Part shown: positions 1 through 5,959 of the stretch, one piece after another
How the letters are laid out: the number at the start of each line of letters is the position of its first letter
How positions within the stretch are numbered: the stretch's first letter is position 1
Source of the DNA: an uncultured Arsenicibacter sp.
Lineage (GTDB): Bacteria > Bacteroidota > Bacteroidia > Cytophagales > Spirosomataceae
Length of the DNA stretch: 16,749 nucleotides
NCBI RefSeq assembly: GCF_945952095.1
Contig: NZ_CAMFHL010000159.1
Span: 1-16,749 of the forward strand
Direction of reading: 5' to 3'
The notes under the pieces: generated by a model
What the model was told of the DNA's origin: nothing
The model's database searches: none
What the model saw: only the letters and a program-made list of their open reading frames with translations
Program-made: the position numbers and the translations under genes

Positions 1-956
1 CGGCTCAGCCGGTCGTTGATGGCGCGGCCAAGACCGTCGTCGGGCAACACCTCGGCATAAATCATTTCGATGTTGAGCCCGTCCAGCTCGCGCAGGTACG
101 CAAACAGGTTTTTAGCCGCTTCGGCCATCGAGCCGGACGGCGACAGAATCCGCTGATTTTCGGGTAGAATGCCCGGCAACGGCTGCTTAAACGCCAGCGC
201 TCCGACATCGCGGAGACCCTCCAGCGACAACCGGGAACCATCACTGGCGTAGTGCGTCGGCAATAAAATCAGGGGTTTACGCGGGGCGTAGTGACTGCTC
301 AGCATCCCCGGCGCTTTCGGATTCGATGATGAATGACTCCGTACGACCGCCTTACCGACGACGTTTTCAATCTGTTCGACAGACATTCCGCCCAGCCGAT
401 AAATCACCGGTTCATCCTCCTCAAACCCCACAATCGTCGACTCCAGCCCAATACCACAGGCGCCTCCGTCAAGAATGTACGGAATCTGGTCGCCCAACTG
501 ATCGGCAACGTGCTGAGCAGTCGTCGGGCTGATATAGCCGAACGGGTTGGCGCTTGGCGCGGCCAGCGGGAAATCCAGTTTTTCCAGCAAACGCAAAGTC
601 AGCGGATGGTTCGGCATCCGCACTCCCACCGTCGGCAGGCCCGACGTAACGAGGTCCGGGATAATTTTCTTTTTGGGCAATAAGATGGTGAGCGGTCCCG
701 GCCAGAAGGCTTCTGCCAGGCGGCGGGCCGGCTCCGGAATCGTGTCAACGTATGCAGACAGTTGCTCAAGCGACGCAACGTGAATAATCAGGGGATCAAA
801 CGCAGGACGTTTTTTTACCTCAAAGATGGAGAGAACGGCATCTTCATGTAAGGCATTGCCAGCCAGACCGTATACCGTCTCAGTTGGTATTGCAACTACC
901 TCTCCTTTTTCCAGCAGCTCCTTAGCGAGCTCAATATCAGTACCAATTCGGGCCAT
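1..956 (-). CDS. L-threonylcarbamoyladenylate synthase, Sua5 type (3' end cut by window edge)
   Basis: Makes threonylcarbamoyl-AMP from threonine, bicarbonate and ATP, the first step of the t6A37 modification of ANN-decoding tRNAs; cytoplasmic. Read on the minus strand, the protein starts MARIGTDIELAKELLEKGE and keeps an open frame for 318 codons to the edge. The YrdC-like domain shows PTETVYGL (24-31), KKRP (48-51) followed by PLIIHV, WPGPLT (85-90), GVRMP (111-115) and APSAN (133-137) followed by SPTTAQHV. A linker with PGMLSSHYAP (216-225) leads to the C-terminal Sua5 domain, so this is the long Sua5 form and not the short YrdC/TsaC form. The last visible residues, GLGRAINDRLSR, are typical of the family's extreme C-terminus, so only a few codons are missing. 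The ATG at 956 fits the family N-terminus and lies just 4 nt after a promoter element. Confidence 0.95.
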   Translation of the reverse strand, partial: MARIGTDIELAKELLEKGEVVAIPTETVYGLAGNALHEDAVLSIFEVKKRPAFDPLIIHVASLEQLSAYVDTIPEPARRLAEAFWPGPLTILLPKKKIIPDLVTSGLPTVGVRMPNHPLTLRLLEKLDFPLAAPSANPFGYISPTTAQHVADQLGDQIPYILDGGACGIGLESTIVGFEEDEPVIYRLGGMSVEQIENVVGKAVVRSHSSSNPKAPGMLSSHYAPRKPLILLPTHYASDGSRLSLEGLRDVGALAFKQPLPGILPENQRILSPSGSMAEAAKNLFAYLRELDGLNIEMIYAEVLPDDGLGRAINDRLS

Positions 957-960
957 GGCG

Positions 961-968
961 CAAAGATA
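961..968 (-). promoter_or_regulatory. Bacteroidota -7 promoter element of the Sua5 gene
   Basis: TATCTTTG on the minus strand matches the TAnnTTTG consensus exactly. It ends 4 nt before the ATG at 956, so the mRNA would have practically no leader. No TTTG-like -33 element is visible at the usual distance. Confidence 0.55.
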
Positions 969-1035
969 CGCACCGCAGCCGTCTCCGCGTATGATTCCGG
1001 CGATATGCCCGCGCAATTCTGTATGATTGATTTTC

Positions 1036-1401
1036 TTACCGAGCTACCCATACCGCCAGTAATGCCAGTATGGCCGGTAGTGCCTGAACGAAAAAGATGG
1101 ATTTCTGCGCCGTTAATGCCCCGTATACACCAGCGACAATCACACAGCCCAGAAAAAAGTACGCGACATTCACCGACCAGACCGGATCGCTGATGAGTAG
1201 CGACCAGATCAGACCGGCCGACAGAAAACCGTTATATAATCCCTGATTGGCTGCCAGTGCCTTAGTGGGTTCAAACAGGTGTTTGGGCAGTGAACGAAAC
1301 GTCTTCGGCCCGCGCGTGGTCCAGGCAAACATTTCGAGCCACAGAATATAGAGGTGTTCAACGGCAACTAACCCGACAAGGATTTTTGCGAGGTACAGCA
1401 T
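1036..1401 (-). CDS. DUF1304 family small integral membrane protein
   Basis: A 121-residue protein with four hydrophobic segments, about residues 4-23, 54-72, 77-96 and 101-119. The family hallmarks are EHLYILWLEMFAWTT (15-29), followed by a short polar stretch, and ANQGLYNGFL (51-60). No biochemical function is established for DUF1304; it is a putative inner-membrane protein. The frame is open for 18 codons upstream (to 1455), but that extension is polar, overlaps a stem-loop and is absent from the usual family architecture. The Met at 1401, directly before the first helix, is therefore preferred. It lies 61 nt downstream of the amine oxidase gene and 79 nt upstream of the Sua5 gene, all on one strand. 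Co-transcription is possible, although the hairpin before it and the promoter after it argue for separate units. Confidence 0.85.
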   Translation of the reverse strand: MLYLAKILVGLVAVEHLYILWLEMFAWTTRGPKTFRSLPKHLFEPTKALAANQGLYNGFLSAGLIWSLLISDPVWSVNVAYFFLGCVIVAGVYGALTAQKSIFFVQALPAILALLAVWVAR

Positions 1402-1417
1402 ACAGATAAGCGTTAAA

Positions 1418-1453
1418 GGTTGGCTGCAAGTTACACCTTTCCTGCAACCAACC
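1418..1453 (-). terminator. Stem-loop after the amine oxidase gene (terminator or leader hairpin)
   Basis: Plus-strand arms GGTTGGCTGCAAG (1418-1430) and CCTGCAACCAACC (1441-1453) pair over 13 positions with two G-U wobbles around a 10-nt loop. On the minus strand the stem begins 8 nt after the amine oxidase stop codon and is followed by only three T, so it is a weak classical terminator. It also ends 16 nt before the DUF1304 start codon and could instead act as a leader structure. Confidence 0.5.
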
Positions 1454-1461
1454 AACTTGCT

Positions 1462-3072
1462 TCAGGCTCTGATTAATTGCCAGATGGCACGGGCTGCTTT
1501 CCGGCCGGTTTCGGCCCCGCCATTCATATAGCCCTGGTAATCGGCGCTGCAATGCTCACCGGCAAAAAACAGCTGACCGGCAGGTTCCGTTTCGGCCCCG
1601 CCAATGCTGGTCCACTGACCGGTTTTGTAGCAGGCATAGCTGCCGAGCGTGTACGGATGAGTCGGCCAGTGGAACCGTTCCACATTGCCGTTGTAGCGCT
1701 GTGAGGCGCCGGGAAAAATCTGGTTCAGCAACGGCAGGTACTGCATCACTTTCGCCTGTTCGGAACCGGTACCCAGCTGGACACCGCGTGAACCACCCAG
1801 ATATACCGTATACCCACCGTTCGGACCGCCCTGTAACTGGCTGTTGTCCCAACCGGATTGCAGGCCGTTATCCGAAAACACATACCCCGAATACCCCAGG
1901 CTACGCCACGGACGGCCCGAAAAGCCCATCATCAGCTTGGCGTTGGTACCATAGCCCAGCGTATTGATTGAATTCTTTTTCACTACCGGCAGTGATACAT
2001 TGATATCTACCTGCCGGAGTTTGGTAAACGGCAAGGTTAGCAGCACAAAATCAGCGCGGACGGCCGGCGCATTGGCAAACCGCAGCTCAATTTTACTGCC
2101 CGACTGGTTGATGGCCTGTAGCGTGCGCCCCGTCTCAATCGAATCCTGATAGAGGTTTGTAAGGCGATCGGTAATTTGCTGGTTGCCCCCCGCAATTTTA
2201 TACCGCTCGTCGCTGTCGCCGAATATATCAAACTTCCCGCCGCGTGTATCGGTTGAAATCAGAAACAGCAGGTTGATGCACGACTGCTGATCCGGTGCCA
2301 GTCCGTATTCCGTTTCGTAGGCGATTTCCAGCAGTTCCCGGATCAGGCCTCCGGCACCTATGCGCGATAAATAGGCCGAAATAGACAACTGGTCGAGCTG
2401 ACGGGCAACCCCTGTTGTGGTGTAATCAATGGTATCGGGCAGGCTGTTAATGTCTGCTTCCATGCGCGGGGCAATGGTCCGGAAGGCGGCTACCACTTCG
2501 GCCAGCGAATACTGACGGCCGTTGAAATAGTAGGCGTCCTTGATCAGCGCCAGCTCAGACGGAGCCTGCGTATCGAGCAGGGTCAGTCTGAATTCCTGCG
2601 CCAGATTGAGCATATCCTGATGCCCGCTGTCAATAAACTCCCCGCCAAGTTCGGTTGTCAGGCCGGGAGCCATAACGTTTTTGGCAGTATATATCCGGCC
2701 ACCCGCCCGGGTAGATGCCTCGTAGATGGTAAAGTTGGTAAATCCTTTTTTGGTAAAAGTATGCGCGGCCATCAATCCGGCTATACCCCCACCGACAATA
2801 GCTACACTGGGGGTATTGGTCCCGATCCGGCCGGCACCCGTCTGCGCAGGTGTTACCGGTTCAAGCGGTGTACGGCAGGCATTCAGCGCACTGATACCAC
2901 CGGCCATCAACACCAGCTGACCCGACGAACGCAGAAACTGACGCCGGTTACGAACGTCTTTCAGCTGATCAATCAGCTCATCGGCCGGAGCGGTATGGGG
3001 TTTATTTGCAGCAAGGGCCAAACGCCAGGCTTGCCGTAAAAAGAGCATTAAGGGGGTTTTAGAGGTAGGCAT
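1462..3072 (-). CDS. Flavin-containing amine oxidase family protein, Tat-exported
   Basis: An FAD-dependent oxidase or dehydrogenase of the monoamine oxidase superfamily, 536 residues. The dinucleotide-binding fold is clear: VAIVGGGIAGLMAA (90-103) with GxGxxG at 94-99, then the acidic end of the second strand in IYEAS and the RAGGRIYT motif (122-129) typical of amine oxidases. The C-terminus GQLFFAGEHCSADYQGYMNG is the second FAD-contacting segment. The N-terminus is long: NRRQFLR (42-48) resembles a twin-arginine motif and is followed by a hydrophobic stretch ending in LNAC (C66), a possible lipobox. A folded, FAD-loaded enzyme exported by Tat and perhaps lipid-anchored is the natural reading. 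The amine substrate cannot be told from sequence. It is transcribed divergently from the GMC dehydrogenase operon across 313 bp. The start at 3072 is the only ATG that keeps this N-terminus. Confidence 0.85.
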   Translation of the reverse strand: MPTSKTPLMLFLRQAWRLALAANKPHTAPADELIDQLKDVRNRRQFLRSSGQLVLMAGGISALNACRTPLEPVTPAQTGAGRIGTNTPSVAIVGGGIAGLMAAHTFTKKGFTNFTIYEASTRAGGRIYTAKNVMAPGLTTELGGEFIDSGHQDMLNLAQEFRLTLLDTQAPSELALIKDAYYFNGRQYSLAEVVAAFRTIAPRMEADINSLPDTIDYTTTGVARQLDQLSISAYLSRIGAGGLIRELLEIAYETEYGLAPDQQSCINLLFLISTDTRGGKFDIFGDSDERYKIAGGNQQITDRLTNLYQDSIETGRTLQAINQSGSKIELRFANAPAVRADFVLLTLPFTKLRQVDINVSLPVVKKNSINTLGYGTNAKLMMGFSGRPWRSLGYSGYVFSDNGLQSGWDNSQLQGGPNGGYTVYLGGSRGVQLGTGSEQAKVMQYLPLLNQIFPGASQRYNGNVERFHWPTHPYTLGSYACYKTGQWTSIGGAETEPAGQLFFAGEHCSADYQGYMNGGAETGRKAARAIWQLIRA

Positions 3073-3094
3073 AAGGTTACAGATTTAGACAAAC

Positions 3095-3102
3095 CAAATC
3101 TA
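3095..3102 (-). promoter_or_regulatory. Possible -7 element of the amine oxidase gene
   Basis: TAGATTTG on the minus strand matches TAnnTTTG and would give a leader of about 16-20 nt to the ATG at 3072. No -33 element is visible, and in AT-rich DNA an isolated match is weak evidence. Confidence 0.3.
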
Positions 3103-3277
3103 AAGCAATTGTTTAAATTAACATAGTCGTATTTATAGTATCCTGATTATTTTATTTTTACACTATTTTTTATTCTTTTTCCCGGTAATAAATCAACAGA
3201 ATTTTTAGCGCTCCGGACGGGTATTTTCAATAGTCTTTTTCATCCTTTCTTACGTAACCGTTAAAAAGCGTATAATT

Positions 3278-3308
3278 TTTGCTTTATAGATAGTATAAGC
3301 TATGTTCG
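3278..3308 (+). promoter_or_regulatory. Promoter of the GMC dehydrogenase operon
   Basis: TTTG (3278-3281) and TATGTTCG (3301-3308, one mismatch to TAnnTTTG) are separated by 19 nt, the spacing typical of Bacteroidota housekeeping promoters. This gives a leader of roughly 70 nt. The spacer is almost filled by an imperfect inverted repeat, GCTTTATA (3281-3288) and TATAAGC (3294-3300), which could be an operator. Confidence 0.5.
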
Positions 3309-3385
3309 CAACGTTTTTTCGATGTGCGTACACTTATTGGTTCTATCCAACAAGCTGATAATTCGTTTACTCAAACCTTTCATTA

Positions 3386-5137
3386 ATGAATACGTTCCAG
3401 ATCAAAGAAGCGCCCACGGTATACGATGTTGCCATCGTAGGGTCGGGTGCCGGTGGCGGTATGGCCGCTTACCAGCTCACCAAAGCGGGCGCTAAAGTAG
3501 TTTTGCTGGAAGCAGGCGGTTATTTCGACCCTGCTGACCCTAAGTATATTACCCAGCTGAAGTGGCCGTATGAATCGCCGCGGCGCGGTGCGGGCACCAC
3601 ACGGCCGTTCGGTGATTTCGATGCTGCCTGGGGGGGCTGGGATATTGACGGCGAACCATACACCGCAGCAAAAGGTACCGAATTCTTCTGGTTCCGGTCA
3701 CGGATGCTGGGTGGCCGGACCAACCACTGGGGCCGTATTTCGCTCCGTTTCGGGCCCGACGATTTTAAGCGCCGCAGCCTGACGGGTGTTGGTGAAGACT
3801 GGCCGATCAGCTACGAAGACATCAGCCCGTACTACGATGCGGTTGACAAACTTGTTGGTATTTTCGGTTCCAAAGAAGGGATCCGCAACGAACCGGACGG
3901 CTTCTTCCTGCCGCCTCCGAAGCCGCGTCTGCACGAGCTGATGCTCAAGAAAGCCGCCACCAGCATTGGTATTCCGGTAATTCCGTCGCGTCTGTCGATC
4001 CTGACAAAGCCGATCAACAAAGACCGTGGCCAGTGTTTCTACTGCGCCCAGTGCGGCCGTGCCTGCCAGGCATATGCCGACTTCTCATCATCGTCGGTAT
4101 TGTGTATTCCTGCGATGAAAACCGGCAACCTGTCGCTGATTAACCATGCGATGGTACGCGAAGTACTGACCGACCCGAACACCGGCCTGGCAACGGGTGT
4201 CAGCTATGTGGATACCATCTCGATGCAGGAAAAAACAGTACGCGCGAAAACCGTGATGTTGGCAGCCAGTACGTGCGAAACGGCCCGTCTGCTCCTGAAC
4301 TCAAAATCATCACGCTTCCCGAACGGGCTTGCCAACAGCAGCGGCGTAATCGGAAAATACCTGAATGACTCAACCGGTGCGTCACGCTCGGCCTTCATTC
4401 CGGCCCTGATGGACCGTAAGCGCTACAACGAAGACGGTGTGGGCGGTATGCACGTCTTTACGCCATGGTGGCTCGACAATAAGAAACTGGACTTCCCGCG
4501 CGGTTACCACATCGAGTACGGTGGAGGTATGGGTATGCCGGGCTACGGTTTCGGTGGTGGCATCGAAGGCCTGAACGGTCGTATTCCGGGTCGTAACGGC
4601 CAGAAAAAATCGGCTGGTGGCTACGGTGCCGGTCTGAAAGACGACTACCGCCGTTTCTACGGTGCCTACATCGGTATGGCCGGTCGCGGTGAGCCTGTCC
4701 CGCTCGAAAGCAACTATTGCGAAATCGACCCGAACAACGTCGATAAATACGGTATCCCGACGCTGCGCTTTAACTACAAGTGGTCTGACTACGAAGTGAA
4801 GCAGGCGAAACACATGCAGGATACCTTTGAAGAGATTATCCATGCGCTGGGTGGTATTGCCCTTGGCTCGAAACCAGGTCCGGAAAGCAACCACGGCTAT
4901 GGCCTCGAAGCACCGGGTAAGATCATCCACGAGGTTGGTACCGTACGGATGGGTAACGATCCGAAAACATCAGCCCTGAACAAGTACCAGCAGACGCACG
5001 ATGTGAAAAACCTGTTTGTGGTTGACGCCGCTGCCTTCCCGTCGCAGGGTGACAAAAACGTTACCTGGACGATTCTGGCCTCGTCATGGCGGACATCGGA
5101 TTACCTGTTTGATCAAGTGAAAAAGAAAAACCTGTAA
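3386..5137 (+). CDS. GMC-family FAD dehydrogenase, large subunit, with predicted Fe-S cysteine cluster
   Basis: A 583-residue flavoprotein that probably oxidises a sugar or polyol in the periplasm. FAD binding is shown by GSGAGG (19-24), LLEAGG (40-45) and the GMC signature MLGGRTNHWGR (107-117). The C-terminal half carries HEVGTVRMG (His515) and DKNVTWTILA (Asn558). The His/Asn pair is 43 residues apart, as expected for the GMC catalytic pair. Cysteines 217, 220, 223, 227 and 240 form C-x2-C-x2-C-x3-C-x12-C, in the place where bacterial FAD-glucose dehydrogenase and fructose dehydrogenase large subunits hold a [3Fe-4S] cluster. There is no signal peptide; export is probably by piggy-back on the Tat signal of the small subunit encoded 5 nt downstream. 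No cytochrome subunit gene is nearby. Glucoside 3-dehydrogenase or gluconate dehydrogenase-like activity are possibilities; the substrate is not determined. Confidence 0.9.
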   Translation: MNTFQIKEAPTVYDVAIVGSGAGGGMAAYQLTKAGAKVVLLEAGGYFDPADPKYITQLKWPYESPRRGAGTTRPFGDFDAAWGGWDIDGEPYTAAKGTEFFWFRSRMLGGRTNHWGRISLRFGPDDFKRRSLTGVGEDWPISYEDISPYYDAVDKLVGIFGSKEGIRNEPDGFFLPPPKPRLHELMLKKAATSIGIPVIPSRLSILTKPINKDRGQCFYCAQCGRACQAYADFSSSSVLCIPAMKTGNLSLINHAMVREVLTDPNTGLATGVSYVDTISMQEKTVRAKTVMLAASTCETARLLLNSKSSRFPNGLANSSGVIGKYLNDSTGASRSAFIPALMDRKRYNEDGVGGMHVFTPWWLDNKKLDFPRGYHIEYGGGMGMPGYGFGGGIEGLNGRIPGRNGQKKSAGGYGAGLKDDYRRFYGAYIGMAGRGEPVPLESNYCEIDPNNVDKYGIPTLRFNYKWSDYEVKQAKHMQDTFEEIIHALGGIALGSKPGPESNHGYGLEAPGKIIHEVGTVRMGNDPKTSALNKYQQTHDVKNLFVVDAAAFPSQGDKNVTWTILASSWRTSDYLFDQVKKKNL

Positions 5138-5142
5138 GCAGC

Positions 5143-5751
5143 ATGAAACGCAGAGACACCCTTAAAGCAATATCCCTGGCGGGTTTTGGCCTGGCGGTCG
5201 AACCCGTAGAAGCCGCTGTTCCCGCGCCACCGGAGAAAAAAACCGTGGTGCCGGGTGGCCGTCAGCCGTTCGAAGCCGAGCGCGACACGAAACTGAAGGC
5301 TGAGAAGTTTTTCACGCCGCACGAATTACAGACCGTAACCGTGCTGTGCGACATCATTATTCCGGCCGATGAGCGTTCGGGCAGTGCCTCACAGGCAGGC
5401 GTACCGGCGTTCATCGAGTTTATGATGAAGGATCAGCCCCGCAACCAGACGCCGATGCGCGGTGGTATCCGGTGGCTGGACAACAAGTGCGTGGCTATGT
5501 TCGGCAAGCAGTTTGCCCAGTGCACAAAAGCGCAGCAGATTCAGATCATTGATAAAATCGCGTATCCGGAACAGGCATCAAAGGACATGACGCAGGGCGT
5601 TTCGTTCTTCAACATGATGCGCAACTTCACGGCTGCCGGTTTCTTCACCAGTCAGATGGGTATTAAAGACCTCGGCTACGTCGGCAACACGCCGAACGAC
5701 TGGCAGGGTGTTCCCGATGACGTTCTGAAACAATACGGCCTGAGCTACTAA
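5143..5751 (+). CDS. Gluconate 2-dehydrogenase subunit 3 family protein (Tat-bearing small subunit)
   Basis: A 202-residue small subunit partner of the preceding GMC flavoprotein. The N-terminus MKRRDTLKAISLAGFGLAVE is a twin-arginine signal (RRDTLK at 3-8) with a short hydrophobic core and likely cleavage before about residue 30. The mature part begins FFTPHELQTVTVLCDIIIPADE, the conserved entry of the Gluconate_2-dh3 family. It ends with the family motif MGIKDLGYVGNTPNDWQGVPDDVLKQYG. The start lies 5 nt after the GMC stop codon, so the two are translationally linked. In characterised three-subunit dehydrogenases the small subunit helps maturation and Tat export of the large one and a cytochrome c takes the electrons; the same division is inferred here, with the acceptor unknown. 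An 18-bp hairpin follows the gene. Confidence 0.9.
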   Translation: MKRRDTLKAISLAGFGLAVEPVEAAVPAPPEKKTVVPGGRQPFEAERDTKLKAEKFFTPHELQTVTVLCDIIIPADERSGSASQAGVPAFIEFMMKDQPRNQTPMRGGIRWLDNKCVAMFGKQFAQCTKAQQIQIIDKIAYPEQASKDMTQGVSFFNMMRNFTAAGFFTSQMGIKDLGYVGNTPNDWQGVPDDVLKQYGLSY

Positions 5752-5762
5752 ATTTAAAAGAG

Positions 5763-5926
5763 TGAACGAGTGAGAGAGTGAAAGAGCGGCACCATCCGGT
5801 TGCTTACCGCTTTTTCACTCTTTCTCTTTTTAGAGCGTGGCAGCTATTCCACTCGTCAAAACGCCATGTGCCCTACTGTTGCCGCACGCTTTCGCTCTTT
5901 ACCTCTTTCGCTCTTTCACTCTTTAA
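5763..5926. repeat. Inverted octamer repeat array in the dehydrogenase/YfhO spacer
   Basis: Three groups of an 8-bp unit occupy the spacer. In one sense: TGAACGAG, TGAGAGAG, TGAAAGAG (5763-5786). In the opposite sense: CTTTTTCA, CTCTTTCT, CTTTTTAG (5810-5833), and CGCTTTCG, CTCTTTAC, CTCTTTCG, CTCTTTCA, CTCTTTAA (5887-5926). TGAAAGAG and CTCTTTCA are exact reverse complements. The interval 5834-5886 is unremarkable. Confidence 0.75.
5771..5833 (+). terminator. Hairpin terminator of the dehydrogenase operon
   Basis: The repeat arms 5772-5789 and 5807-5824 form an RNA stem of about 18 pairs, including two G-U wobbles, around a 17-nt loop. A T-rich stretch (TCTCTTTTT, ending near 5830) follows. 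Position 20 nt after the stop codon and the T tract suggest an intrinsic terminator made from the octamer repeat. Confidence 0.55.
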
Positions 5927-5930
5927 ATCC

Positions 5931-5938
5931 TATCTTTG
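5931..5938 (+). promoter_or_regulatory. -7 promoter element of the YfhO gene
   Basis: TATCTTTG is an exact TAnnTTTG match and gives a leader of roughly 15-20 nt to the ATG at 5960. A TTTCG at 5906-5910, inside the octamer array, is at about the -33 distance but is a poor match. Confidence 0.55.
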
Positions 5939-5959
5939 CTGTAACTGCTAAATTCTTCT

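Larger units (their letters stand above)
3073..3385. other. AT-rich divergent intergenic region
   Basis: The 313 bp between the divergent amine oxidase and GMC genes hold no plausible ORF and are visibly more AT-rich than the flanking genes, with many T runs. They contain the promoter candidates listed separately (3095-3102 minus, 3278-3308 plus). No other repeat or RNA gene was recognised. Confidence 0.7.

Noticed and set aside
326..783. Overlapping plus-strand frames of 68-116 codons
   Set aside because: They lie antisense to the Sua5 coding frame, which is fully supported by family motifs, and resemble no protein family.
1402..1455. N-terminal 18-codon extension of the DUF1304 protein
   Set aside because: Polar sequence overlapping a stem-loop and not part of the family; the ATG at 1401 is a better start.
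4382..4930. 182-codon minus-strand frame
   Set aside because: Antisense to the conserved GMC dehydrogenase frame; a consequence of GC-biased codon positions.
5763..5926. Possible CRISPR array
   Set aside because: Units are contiguous 8-mers without spacers and occur in both orientations; no cas gene is present.
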